In this document: positions 22,861 to 33,409 of the stretch, in pieces
How positions within the stretch are numbered: position 1 is the first letter of the stretch
How the letters are laid out: every line of letters begins with the position of its first letter
Assembly: GCA_905116865.2 (NCBI GenBank)
Contig: CAJHNH020008559.1
Coordinates: forward strand, 62,001 to 126,000
Reading direction: 5' to 3'
Source of the DNA: Candidula unifasciata
Taxonomy: Eukaryota > Mollusca > Gastropoda > Stylommatophora > Geomitridae
Length of the DNA: 64,000 nucleotides
Notes under the pieces: model-generated
What the model was told of the DNA's origin: nothing
The model's input: the letters and a program-made list of their open reading frames with translations, nothing else
Databases searched by the model: none
Position numbers and translations under genes: made by a program

Positions 22861-24014
22861 CGTGTTAGTAAAATTCGCTTTAAACGACAGTATTTTATCA
22901 CAGCACTTGCAAAAAACAAACAAATACTTTCATTTCTACTTTTCTACCTTTATACGATTCTGTTTTGGCCCATTCAGAACAGATACATTCACACTGGTCA
23001 TCCCTTTTCTTGCCATGAAGTACCACAAGAGAGCAGAAGACAACCGTGTGGGTTATATAATTCATGAAATTTTGGATACATCAATATAAACCTATCAAGC
23101 GTCAGAATAATTCAGGTCAACAAGATGTCACTAGATAAGTGTGGTATTTACAAGCAATTTACCTCTTTCGTCCGAAGAAAAGTACTGTGTGATTATATCC
23201 GCAGTTTTTAAGTTCGAATAACTGTCGCATTCATTTAATCTCGATTGTGTAAGTACTACTTTTGCTGCACAGTTAATTCGGGTATTACTTTGGCATGTCT
23301 CTGCCCGTATCGAATTATCTATTTAACACTCCGGATTGCGCCTGGTCGAACTTGGTGGCGCCAGAACGCTAAGAAAACTGTTCTCTTAAACTTTCTTGCT
23401 TGAGCAAATATGACCTATTCACTTAGGAGACCTGTCTGCGCCTAGAAGTAGCTACTCCAAAATGGGGCGAAATTACATAAATGGGGATAATCTTACATTA
23501 TTAATGAAGTGATAGTTCACATTCGTGAAAATTGTCACTTTCATGTCAGTCATATTCTCCTTCCGGCTTGTGTTCCAGGAAAAAGATTGCCCATAATTTC
23601 AAAAAATAACCCCGGGCGTTAGGTGCTTGTATCGGCGATATAGGATATGTGAGAGGGTTCTTAATCTGTCCATCAATAGTGACACGCCATTACCAGCCAT
23701 CGCTGCGCCGGAAACTGTCCCCTGTTGAGTAGCAAACCCATTTATTGGGTGGCTGTTATGAGATTCAAAGCTACAATATTTCGGTTATTTTTACCTTAGC
23801 CAGTCGCAGGTCTGTTAGAGGGCGCTGCAAATCAACCAAGCCATTTGTTGGCTGTGGTTTTACTAGACAATTGTTTTACACTGACTAGTTTGCCTCTGGC
23901 TTCTCAACGTTGGGCTTTCCTTAGCGTTATCGAAATCATCACACAACGGTCAACTGCTAATTCCGTGTTGGTTCTTTACTCATAACTTACAGGTTTAGAA
24001 TGTCGATCATCATG

Positions 24015-24015
<1 letters not shown>
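22861..24015. other. No gene seen; SINE D fragment
   Basis: Mostly unique AT-rich DNA. About 23805-23910 resembles the tail of SINE family D (GTTGGCTGTGGTTTTACTAG, ACTAGTTTGCC) on the minus strand. Confidence 0.45.

Positions 24016-24072
<57 letters not shown>
24016..24072 (+). repeat. (CA)n(TA)n microsatellite
   Basis: About 9 CA then about 19 TA units. Confidence 0.95.
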
Positions 24073-24073
<1 letters not shown>

Positions 24074-24183
24074 CTGCCTGTCTAGCTTGTGTTCTCATTA
24101 GTTAGAGTTACCGACTAGAATAGTTCATGGGATATATTGTACTGGATTTGAACTGTCTTTTGCTTTTCTCTTACTTTACTAAA

Positions 24184-24270
24184 GGAGACCCCAAAAAAGG
24201 GTGGAGGAGGGGGAGGGTTGTGTAAGGATTTAGAAGAAAAAAAGGGAAGCGGGGGGGAGGGGGTTGGGTG
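24184..24270 (+). other. G-rich tract, quadruplex-prone
   Basis: Repeated G3-G7 runs (GGGTGGAGGAGGGGGAGGG, GCGGGGGGGAGGGGG) separated by short spacers fit the G-quadruplex pattern on the plus strand. Confidence 0.5.
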
Positions 24271-25109
24271 GCATATTTTTTTAGCATTAACTTAGGACCG
24301 CATTGCTAATACAGTCGTCACGCACTGTGCAGCATGTGACGCTTACCCTCGACAAAGAGAAAACACAACAGTATTTTCGAGGATTTGAACTGGGGTCTGC
24401 ACGGTGACAGCTCAGAGTTCTAAATGTGTCTTACAGTTGCTTAATTTTTATTTTCACTTTCAGAGTGATTATATTTTGCCAGTTTGGCTTTCAGCTGTAT
24501 GAATTATCTGCAAACCGAAATTAATTAACATTAACTTCCTTACATGTTACGAAAAAGTTTAAATATGTTTGGGCCAACTCTTGTATCAAGAGATGAAAGG
24601 CACACACAAAAAATTGGTGATATATTGGGCAAATCCTGAAGAAAAACAGGCCGTAAACGATTAAACAGACGCCTAAAAGAGAAAGACATATATTGAGGAT
24701 AAGACAAACGCTGAAGATAGCGGCCAAAGGCGCTGGACTGAATGAAGTTTAACCCCACCAGGACTGCAGAAAGAGCGATTAACACACAGTGACGCATAAT
24801 GCCATCATTAGAATGAGAATCATCCTGGTACAAGTCAAAGAAACCCAGTTAAACCGTTAGGTTATATTTAGGCCCCCGATAACAGCCATAGTTGATTTTT
24901 AAAATAACGAAAAATTGCGTCCCATATTGGGGGCGGCAACATATCATAAGGCATTGGACTGTATTCCATTCACTATATCTCTAATTTCTCAGATTTTTTT
25001 TTTTTAAAGTCGTTTGTGGGCAAGCGCTTTTGTTGTATTATAGGCTTACCACATTGTAATCACTACACAGTTACTGTTTTGCAGAGAGTCGCTCTAATCA
25101 TAACATTAC
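24271..25109. other. No gene seen
   Basis: AT-rich DNA. A 97-codon minus-strand ORF at 24540-24833 has no recognisable domain and is not called. Confidence 0.5.
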
Positions 25110-25310
25110 AAATAGTATACAAGCGTCCCCTTGTGGGATGCAGGTTTTTAATTCGAAGCTCCACCTTGGCCTGCGCCTGGGGCCCTAAATATAGCCTATC
25201 AGCTAAACGGGGTTTCCGGGATGTCCCCACATGTGATCCTCATCCGCATAGTGGCACCTTGTGTCACTAGCCGCTTATCGCTTGTGTGATGTCCTGGTGT
25301 TGTAAGAAGT
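25110..25310 (+). repeat. Repeat family E copy
   Basis: CCCCTTGTGGGATGC, GCTCCACCTTGGCCTGCGCC, AACGGGGTTTCCGGGATG and CTTATCGCTTGTGTGATGTC align with the copy at 21265. The 3' end is GTGTTGTAAGAAG without a long tandem tail. Confidence 0.75.
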
Positions 25311-25588
25311 CAGTCATTCAGTCTAATCATAACATGCTGGAAGAGTTGTATACCTTTCCACAATTCTCCTGCCTCAAGCCTGTTCAGATAGAGTGTCAGA
25401 CAATTCATAGTGTGATTTAAAAAAATCAGGTGCTATCTTCACAATGCAATTTGGCTGCCATTGATCCCCACAACGCACTGTCTCTTGTCTTGATAGTACA
25501 CTCTCTTGCCTTAGACGTTTTAATCCAGCATGATTTTTTAAAATAATGCTATATCCTATAATCTGGTTGAAATATTTCACTTCTTTCC

Positions 25589-25591
<3 letters not shown>

Positions 25592-25684
<93 letters not shown>

Positions 25685-25694
25685 ATATATATAT
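25592..25694 (+). repeat. (TA)n microsatellite
   Basis: About 50 TA units with one TTTA interruption at about 25670. Confidence 0.97.
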
Positions 25695-25784
25695 CCTTAG
25701 AGTAACTCACATTTCCTCCACAGTCTCCACAGAACCTCTATATGTTTTTCTTACTGAATCCATGAAGTAGTAGTTGAATTGATG

Positions 25785-26214
25785 AAATAACCGACATCAT
25801 AGAACTCCGCCCTATCTTCAGCAGCCAGTGCAGAGTTCCAATACTAGTGGTGCCAGTAGTATTCTGATTATACATCCGACTTGGCTGACCTTTAAGTGTC
25901 GACTATCGGGCATATCCTCCGTCACTCCCCGCTGCATCACTCTCGCCAGACTGTGGTGATCAATTTTCATATCCCAATAGTACACTTTTTTTGTCTAACA
26001 AGGCCATCACTACGTCTACTTTATTATGCATCAATATTCCACCAAACTGCGCAAAGCCAGCACGTCTGTCTGTCTGTTCATTTCCCAACACACCGGAGAA
26101 AAGATAAAGACAATACTCCTCACCCGTGATCTCCGAAGCGAAGAATGCCACTCTGCATAAAGCACGCTTGTCCTCATCTTTCTCATCATGTTTTATGTGT
26201 GATTTACAATCACG

Positions 26215-26267
<53 letters not shown>

Positions 26268-26470
26268 GTGTTCTCTCACCAGGAGAAAGATCTCAGTGAC
26301 AGCCTCCACCTCCATTCTTAAGCTGGATGTTGTAGTATCATATGCTAGGCTCTCCTGCACCAAAAGTCGACCATTAACGTTTGCTAAGAACCCTCAAGGA
26401 CGTCTTTTGCCTCTTGACACTGAACCATCGGTATAAACAATCAAATCCTCTGAGCAAGCCATATCTTGAA
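25785..26470 (-). pseudogene. RNase H LINE relic
   Basis: On the minus strand, from about 26450, it reads RGFDCLYRWFSV (degraded D-x-YTDGSV), then a block matching the SSLKMEVEAVT region. A TG array interrupts it, followed by SGVLGNEQTDRRAGFAQFGG and a terminal LRWLLK-like piece near 25820. Colinear with 7915-8600 but more decayed. Confidence 0.7.
26215..26266 (+). repeat. (TG)n microsatellite inside LINE relic
   Basis: About 26 TG units expanded at a point where the sister copy at 8395-8410 has only GTGTGTTTTTGTCG. Confidence 0.95.
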
Positions 26471-26639
26471 TCAATTTCTAAAGTTCCACCTCCCTGGCAC
26501 TTTCTGGCCACTCTCTGCACTTTCTGAAATACGACCAATTCTTCTGTATATCCAAATTTCCAGAGACTCAAATTCGAATTTCTAATTACTTGATCAATGT
26601 TTAAGTTTCTGCTCCATACATCAGGGTTGAATATGCATA

Positions 26640-26875
26640 ACAAGTAGTTTAACTATGGGGGTCATGGCGGTAATTAAAGCAATGATGTGACTAAAGACAC
26701 AAAACTTTCCCCATGCGTGCTTTCTAAGTGATTCCATGAGCATGCTTAAGATGATCAAGACAGGATGGATTCGAACAAAAAGTTGGACTAGCTGAGGAAA
26801 TTGTCTAATATTAGTCAGTCTAATTTTTGTGCCCAGGTTAAGAGGAAATGAACATGCAGATAGGCTTTTACATGT
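26640..26875 (+). pseudogene. RNase H LINE relic
   Basis: The plus strand reads MGVMAVIKAMM, stop, then CFLSDSMSMLKMIKTGW and LIFVPRLRGNEHADRL: the E/D/D blocks of RNase H with stops and loss of the PGHAG His. It faces the minus-strand copy ending at 26470. Confidence 0.7.
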
Positions 26876-26934
26876 ATAACTTATCTGTATGCAGGCTGTT
26901 AGTTCCTTGTCTCTCAGGCAGATGAACTCCGACT

Positions 26935-26995
26935 TCGAAGGAAAGGTACCAGGTATTGTCCCGGGAAATAAAGGCGGCCCAGGTGATGTGGCCCT
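26935..26995 (+). repeat. SINE family A tail fragment
   Basis: AAAGGTACCAGGTATTGTCC and GGGAAATAAAGGCGGCCCAG match the family body at 7640-7685. Just before it, 26885-26935 matches the 49195-49385 repeat. Confidence 0.5.
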
Positions 26996-27595
26996 TTTAT
27001 GATAATTTATAAAACATTCTCTTTAAAATTATTTTTGCACATTTAGTTTTATTTCAGATGTATTCTTGTATTCATTTCCCTGCCTGGCACATTATTATTG
27101 TTATACTTTCCCACAACGATTCAGCGTCCCCTTTTCTCTATACAGTGGGTGAGGGACAGATGGGCGAGATGTGGGGCCCCTGCATGTTTTCTTGGTGTCA
27201 GCATCGCACCCGCGTACCTCACTTCGTGCCCCAGCAGTCTCCATGCTGGCTGGCTTGACCTAACCTTATGCCGATCGTCCACGTTCGACACCACGAATCG
27301 TGACCTGTTTTAGCCTAAAATGAGCTGGCACAGGCGCTCGGAGCTGGTGGTCCCTAGAGATGCAGTGTCCACAATACCTCAGGCACTTATTAGCCTATTT
27401 CTTCCACCCCCCCCCCCCCCCGCACCTCCTTTCGCCAACTTTGTTCTTCTTAAAGATTAAAACACCTAACGTCTGGACTGGCAGGCAAGCCTGCTCATTG
27501 TCATCCTATCACGGCTCTTATCTCATGAAGTTTTTACTTCCACTGGAAACGTATTTGCAAACAGTGATAAACTTTGACTGAAATGTCAGTTCATC

Positions 27596-27985
27596 GAGTG
27601 TCCTACTAAATATCTCGTAGGTTCATTTATCCGGTCACGAGTGTCCTACTAAATATCTCATAGGTTCATGTATCCGCTCATGAGTGTCCTACTAAATATC
27701 TCATAGGTTCATATATCCGCTCATAAGTGTCCTACTAAATATCTCACAGGTTCATTTATCTGGTCATGAGTGTCCTACTAAATATCTCGTAGGTTCATCT
27801 GTCCGTTCAAGATTGTCCTACTCAATATCTCTTGGGTTCTTGTATCCGTTCATGAGTGTCATACTAAATACTCTTAGATTCATTTATCCGTTCATGGGTG
27901 TCATACTAAATATCTCTTTTGTTCATTTATCCGTTCATGAGTGTCCTACTAATTATAACTTATGTTCATCTATTCACTCATGATT
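27596..27985 (+). repeat. 43-bp minisatellite, ~9 copies
   Basis: The unit begins GAGTGTCCTACTAAATATCT and continues with a GTAGGTTCATTTATCCG block. Successive starts such as 27596 and 27639 are 43 bp apart. Copies diverge toward the right. Confidence 0.93.
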
Positions 27986-28870
27986 TATTGATTGACAACT
28001 TTTCGTCTTTCAGGACGATAGTGTTATATTGTCCTTTGAAGAGTCATGGGATTCACAGGCCATGGCGATGTCGAGTATGACTAGCAAGACCTGCCCGCGT
28101 TAGGAAAAGTCTTTCACAATTACACCATGAGATTTCAGGACCATTGTCAACATTCGTGGTTAGTGTGTTTCTTCTCAGACGCTCAGCTCGTATCCTTTCT
28201 GAAATAATGTCTTCTCTTATTCTCATTCCCTCCCTGATGTGTCATCTCTGCACAACACGGTCCATGCCATTTTGTTCACACGAGTCAACTTCTACATGAA
28301 TCATTCATGTCCCGCTTTATATCGTAGTAGAGGTCGGTCTTAACATCTTATACCCATCATTAATTCACCATAGAGGATGTCCATAGAGACTCTGCCATCC
28401 TCCGTGATCCAGCCACCTGGGCTTTCGTAGACTGTTGTAATACCTGCTCTTTCCAATGCCTCGGCATTTGTGATCTTGTCATGCCACCTGATGATAAGCA
28501 TCTTAGGCATCGCATGTGAAAGTCTGGCTATCCTCCGACTAATGGTCGGTAAAGATGGCGGCCGCAAAATATCCTTTCGAGCCACAGTCGCGTGTCAGTT
28601 GCGCACTAGCCAGTGGGTCCTAGCCATCTAGTTTCGCCCTATTCCACGCCGCGTTAGCGGCGTGCGAGACACCTGGCGGTGGCGATAGTCGCCGGAAAAC
28701 CGCCAGAGAACTGCAAATTAAGTCACGCGACTGTGGCTCGAAAGGATATTTTGCGGCCGCCATCTTTACCGACCGTTAGTCGGAGGATAGCCGAAAGTCT
28801 TTTAGCCGTTCCTCCTGATGCAACAAAGTTGACCAAGTTTCACTGCCCTAAAGCAGAGTGCTGAAAACAC
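27985..28870 (-). pseudogene. Zinc-finger LINE relic split by a DNA element
   Basis: On the minus strand the LINE enters at about 28870, is interrupted by 28526-28800 (the element plus one target copy), and resumes as HAMPKMLIIRWHDKITNAEA, LERAGITTVYES, ILYGEL. It ends with a C2H2 finger that has lost its first Cys pairing (CNCERLFLTRAGLASHTRHR). RIRW-x-DKI-x-NAE is a standard LINE RT C-terminal block. The relic at 45480-45785 is a paralogue without the insertion. Confidence 0.8.
28526..28792. mobile_element. 267-bp MITE with 69-bp TIRs and 8-bp TSD
   Basis: The left arm 28526-28594 and right arm 28724-28792 are inverse complements with one mismatch (about position 28542 versus 28775). The ends read GGCTATCCTCCGACTAATGG. 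The 8-bp direct repeat GAAAGTCT flanks it at 28518-28525 and 28793-28800. The 129-bp interior has no ORF of note. An 8-bp duplication is known for hAT, P and Merlin superfamilies; the terminal bases fit none clearly. Confidence 0.9.
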
Positions 28871-28919
28871 AAGCCTGGTAGACAAGAGTGGTAGCTGCGA
28901 GTTAGTGATACACAGTTCA

Positions 28920-29055
28920 AGTGTGTCATGGTCGGCTTCTCAATACCACTGACGAAACCGACGCAAGGCGTAATTACCGCAGCTGGGATCGAACCCAGCA
29001 CCCCAGCATTACAAAGCGCGTTGGCAACACCTAAGCCACAGACGCTGACATAAAA
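28920..29055 (-). repeat. SINE family D copy
   Basis: On the minus strand: GTGGCTTAGGTGTTGCCAAC as A box-like head and GGGTTCGATCCCAGC as a perfect B box, followed by the GTAATTACGCCTTGCGTCGG body. Confidence 0.75.
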
Positions 29056-29211
29056 GCGGCTGTGAAAAGTCCCACAGTACAGTTTGCCAAATAAATCTGT
29101 TGTGTACGGTTGAATAGGTTTTCAGTGATTAGCTGCCGCTAGATTCACACCTAAATAATGACTTCTGAGTCACTTCGAATCAGTCTTTTAGAATGTAGTC
29201 AGCGGTAAAAA

Positions 29212-29229
29212 GGTGGGGGGGGGGGGGGA
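29212..29229 (+). repeat. Poly-G run upstream of GPCR 2
   Basis: G-run of about 17 bases, 165 bp upstream of the GPCR 2 ATG. The rest of 29056-29393 shows nothing else. Confidence 0.85.
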
Positions 29230-29393
29230 TCTAAAATAATTATTACCTTATATTTAACATCTTTGTTTTGAAATACAGATCCGCTAGCGTAGGAAATTGA
29301 ACATAAACATAAACTTTTATAATACAGGTATGCCTGTATTTACGAATACCACCACACCTTTATGCACATTAACAAAAATGACAAAGAAATAGA

Positions 29394-30572
29394 ATGCCGA
29401 TCACATTAACCTTGATGGACTCAACATTTAACCTGACGGCAGAATCAGAATTTCTAGCTCCAAATGTTGTCAACAAATATGCTCATCCCAAGGACAAGAC
29501 TTACAACAGCCGACAGAGATACAAAGATCAGGACGCCGATTCCTTCACTGATTTCATCCACTGGAATCTTGTGTTCATCGTTATCCCACTGGTCTCTATC
29601 TTAGGCATCATCGGAAACGCTCTAAGTCTAATCGTTATCTCCAAGCAAGGATTGCGGAAAAGCTCTAACATTTTACTCTTCAGCCTGGCCGTCTCCGATA
29701 TCGTGTTTATGATCGGGGTTAACGGACCTCCGAAACCCATGTACGAATGGGGTGGAGGTGGATTTCAATACCCCAGAGAAACAGCCATGGCGTTGTTTTA
29801 TCTGTATCATTTCTTCGACAGTTTGAACTGGGGTAGTGGTCCAACATCGCTGTGTATACCGGTTCTAATCACCATTGAAAGACTTATCGCTGTATTCTTC
29901 CCACTTAAATTTACATCCATAGTAACCCGGCGGAGGACAATAATCGCAGTCATCGCCACAAACGTAATTTTTTACGGACTACAAGCTTACGTCAGAACCT
30001 GGTTTCAGTTTATTTACATCTACGATAGTAAACGTAATGCCTCCATCGGGTTTTCCACCAGAAACAGCATGTATGTATTTCAGAATGAAGTCTCGTCAGT
30101 CATCGAAATGTTTTTCAACTCTATGATCATTCTGGTGATTTTCGTGGGCAGCGGATGCATCGCAATCGGAGCCAAAATAAAAATTGCCGCTATCAAGCGA
30201 CTGAAAATGACGAGCTCACATGGAAATCAAATTTCCAAAGGTGACACAGGAATTTCGCGAACAACCAAGACTTTGCTGTGTTTATGTGTTTTCTACACTT
30301 TTGTTTGCGCACCGATCTCTCTTCCGGCTTTTATGCCGGGGATAATGGTGTTTCCGGTGTTTGCAGAAGATCCTAACTTTCGGTCGGTAGGGGTCTTCGT
30401 GTATCATGTTTACAAAACAGTGTTTTGTTTTAACGCGTCTTGTAACTTCATTATCTATGTGGCCATGAGCAAAAGTTTCAGGGATACGTTGTTTCAGTTG
30501 ATCAACACAAAACGGAAAAATGTGTCGTCTTGCTCAGCGATAATATCTGTGACAAGAGGTACAGACATTTAA
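29394..30572 (+). CDS. Class A (rhodopsin-like) GPCR, paralogue of the receptor at 2153-3247
   Basis: Intronless 392-aa seven-helix receptor with a longer N-terminus than its paralogue. TM1 is about 57-83 (G74-N75). TM2 is about 92-112 (LAVSD 98-102). TM3 is about 133-167 and ends E162-R163-L. TM4 is about 181-199, TM5 about 237-262, TM6 about 290-315 (FVCAP 303-307), and TM7 about 333-358 (NASCNFIIY 347-355, with N-P-x-x-Y lost). NGPPKPMYEWGGGGF at 110-124 is shared with GPCR 1. By eye the TM core is roughly 60% identical to GPCR 1. N13 (NLT) and N215 (NAS) are probable glycosylation sites. Position 138 is Tyr and 203 is Trp where the conserved disulfide Cys pair would be expected. ATG 29394 is preceded by in-frame TGA 29379-29381. 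The two genes are 26 kb apart on the same strand, suggesting an old tandem duplication spread by repeats. The ligand is unknown. Confidence 0.94.
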   Translation: MPITLTLMDSTFNLTAESEFLAPNVVNKYAHPKDKTYNSRQRYKDQDADSFTDFIHWNLVFIVIPLVSILGIIGNALSLIVISKQGLRKSSNILLFSLAVSDIVFMIGVNGPPKPMYEWGGGGFQYPRETAMALFYLYHFFDSLNWGSGPTSLCIPVLITIERLIAVFFPLKFTSIVTRRRTIIAVIATNVIFYGLQAYVRTWFQFIYIYDSKRNASIGFSTRNSMYVFQNEVSSVIEMFFNSMIILVIFVGSGCIAIGAKIKIAAIKRLKMTSSHGNQISKGDTGISRTTKTLLCLCVFYTFVCAPISLPAFMPGIMVFPVFAEDPNFRSVGVFVYHVYKTVFCFNASCNFIIYVAMSKSFRDTLFQLINTKRKNVSSCSAIISVTRGTDI

Positions 30573-30731
30573 ATCGTGTTTGCTGTCTGCAAAGAAATAT
30601 AGTACATAAATGAATTCTGAGACCCAAGAAAGGACTGAAAAACTAACAAGTACTAAGTCGGACAAAATTACCCAGCTGTTTTCAAGTCACTGGCGTTTAG
30701 TTAATACGGCAAGAGATTTATATTTTAATAG

Positions 30732-30737
30732 AATAAA
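30732..30737 (+). promoter_or_regulatory. Possible polyadenylation signal of GPCR 2
   Basis: AATAAA about 160 bp after the GPCR 2 stop codon. Use is inferred. Confidence 0.4.
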
Positions 30738-31019
30738 TGTTACTAGACTGTCTTATGTCGTCAAAATCATGCTTGTCGCTTTTACGTTTGACGACATTTT
30801 CTGCGATCACTTGTAACGACAAATGATAGTGTAGGTAGAAATATTTAATGTAATGTTATGAAAGACTTTGAGATACCAAACAAGTTAATCAAAATGACCA
30901 AACTATGTATGGAAGACACTTATAATATAGTAACATACAAGTATAAAGGCAGAAAGTCAGACCCTTTTAAAATATATCCGGTTTAAAGCAAAGCAGCGCT
31001 TTGTCCTAACTTCTTCTCA

Positions 31020-31250
31020 AGTTGGCCCTGCAGAAAATGATAAGGAAATTTAATAAAGAGTGTACTATGGGAGAAACTACTAGAATAATTGGTTATGCAA
31101 ATGATATTTCAATTGTTGGAGAAAACGAACTACAGACAGAGAAAACCATGATTCTCTTAGAAGAAGCAGTTCACAAAATGGGGCTAGATATCAATCAAGA
31201 TAAGACAGAATACATGATAATAACTAGACATGGAAAGGATATAAACTCCT
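31020..31250 (+). pseudogene. LINE relic: RT catalytic-box fragment
   Basis: The plus strand reads TRIIGYANDISIVGENELQT and GLDINQDKTEYMIITR. YANDIS corresponds to the YADD box of LINE RT with the first catalytic Asp changed to Asn; the KTEYM block follows at the usual distance. It is a fragment only, cut off at about 31250 by an opposing LINE copy. Confidence 0.8.
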
Positions 31251-31269
31251 GCCACGTACACGTTTTCTT

Positions 31270-32660
31270 TTTCTCTTGCACCTTGTACCTCATCGACGTG
31301 TCAAGAGAGAGATGTAACATTCTTTGATGAGCTCTGTCAACAACACTATTAGGATTTATGTTCATTTTTGTAAGGCTGTTCCTAATGCCATCACTACATG
31401 TTTTCCGAGGTCTTCCGCTCGCTCTATACCCGTTGTAACGTTTCAGTGTGGTTCGCTGTGGCAGATAGTACCAGGGCATTCTTGTTAGGTTTTCCATCCA
31501 CTATATTCCTAGCTTTCGTCTATTTTCGTGATTTCGATTTCTGTCTTTTATTGAAACTCCTGCACCTCTTGTAAGGTATTTCTTCTCTGTTGTCACACTT
31601 TTACGTTAATTAGAGGATGTAAGTGTCCACGTTTGGCACTGATTACATAGCGTTGACCAAAACGTAGTTCTGATAAGATTCACTTTAGTACTCTGGGGTA
31701 TCTTCTGTACAGGGAAGATAGTTGCCCCATTACTTGATTAGCTTTGGTACATCTCGAGCTAATTTTTCTGTCCAGTTTTCCTTCGGATGTGAAAATTGCT
31801 CCCAAATACTTGAATTCCTTGACTTTAGGCGTTGTCATTTTATTTTATTTCTAAATTGTCTTTCTGTCTTTCTATCACCATTGTCTGTGTCTTCGTAGTA
31901 TTTATTTTAATATTATATTCCTCCCCTTTGTTATTACTTTTATTTAGATGGTTCTGTAGGCATTCCGTACTTTCTGTTATGAGTATCTGGTCGTCAGAGA
32001 ATAGTAATTATGTAATATATTCTATTTGATTAAAGTTCGTTTCCTCACATATATTATCTATGTATGTTATATGAAGAAGTGGCGATAGTACAAAGCCCTG
32101 ACGCACACCAGAGTTCACTATAAAAGTTCTTGACAATCATGATTTCGATCTTATGCAGCATTTACAACATGTGTACATGCTTTTTGCACATATTAATTAG
32201 ATGATTGCAGATTCCTTTTTCCCCCATACATTCCCCCAACATCGACAAGGCTTTTCCTAGGTCTATGAATGTCGATAAACGTGTCTTATTGTGTTCTATT
32301 GCTCTCACTGATCGTTGTCTCAATGTATAAATGGCATCTGTGCAACTTTTGTAGCGTCGAAAGCCTATCTGTGCTTCTCAAAGTTGATACTTTATTATTG
32401 GTCTTAGCCTTCTTTCCATGATCTTAGAATACATTTTTCCCAGTGTGCAGGAGAAGCGATACTCCTCTGTAATTAGTACAGTCCTTCTTACTTCCTTTAA
32501 TTTTTCATCGTGGGATAATGACAGCAGTTTGCCAATCTGATGGTGCTCATTGATTTTCTCATGCCACCTGAAATATTCTTTCAAACCATGTTGCTCCCGC
32601 TTCTCCTGCTGCCATGATGGCTTCAGCAGGTAGATCATCAACACCTGTAGCTTTTAGTCT
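31270..32660 (-). pseudogene. LINE relic: reverse transcriptase, minus strand
   Basis: From high to low coordinate the minus strand reads RTVLITEEYRFSCTLGKMYS then KIMERRLRPI (RT fingers, 32378-32500). A palm segment with stops follows, then EFKYLGAIFTSEGKLDRKI and CTKANQVMGQL (31720-31830), and LTRMPWYYLP with GYRASGRPRKTC (31400-31490). The C-terminal block and 3' UTR are shared with 7150-7400 and 34150-34390. Many stops; the longest copy of this family in the window. Confidence 0.85.
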
Positions 32661-32924
32661 AGCTAGGGGTTGTATGAATGACATATTCTACTTTTTCTAA
32701 TAGTATACCTGGTTCGAATTCCTCTGCCTTTAGTTCCTAGTTGTTTTTATATTCTTCCCTGCTGTCAACTGTTTTACTGCAGCTAAGTAATGATTCAAAG
32801 TAATGACTCCACCTTGCTCAAATTGTGTAAGGTTCTTTTAAGGTTGGCATTTTTCATCATTTATAATTTATGTTGGGTTGTATTCTTCATTCCTGTTTCT
32901 CATATTGGGAGAATGCCAGATGAC

Positions 32925-33345
32925 AGAGAGGTGACACATACAAATGTGAGCTGAGTTACAGAAGACCACGAGCCAGACCAAGAAGACTATGGGAAGATAA
33001 TATCCAGACAGATCTATCAAAGAATTGGTATCACCAACTGGAACGAGAAGACTAGCCATAGAGATAAATAAACCTCAAAGACTCGGCATGTTGAAGAAGA
33101 AGTCGTACGGTAACTGCTTTATCAAGCGGAAACATGGAACATAACTAAAACAGTTACTAATAAACTGCAAACGTGCATTAACTCGTGCTTGTGCAGAATA
33201 GAGGGAATTAAATTCTATAATATAATAACTAATAGTGAGGATTGGGAGAGAACTAAACAAGTTTCAGTGGACCAAGAGGTAAAGAAAAGATGCTGGCGCT
33301 GAATAGGACAGACGTTGAGAACAATTTAACTCGATTGTTTTTGAA
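32925..33345 (+). mobile_element. Two LINE RT C-terminal fragments
   Basis: 32935-33110 reads ELSYRRPRARPRRLWEDNIQ and ends with GAAGAAGAAG. 33125-33330 reads ETWNITKTVTNKLQTCINS then EVKKRCWR, stop, IGQTLRTI, a different LINE tail that also occurs at 59580-60050. Confidence 0.65.
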
Positions 33346-33409
33346 CTGAAACGAACAGAAATAAAGGCAGAAACTACCAAATAAGTGCATCTGTCTGAAA
33401 GATAAGTTC

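Noticed and set aside
24540..24833. 97-codon minus-strand ORF
   Set aside because: No recognisable motif, no splice or promoter context, and codon content consistent with chance in AT-rich DNA.
27596..27985. Possible CRISPR-like array (regular 43-bp spacing)
   Set aside because: The whole unit repeats without unique spacers, and the genome is eukaryotic; it is a minisatellite.
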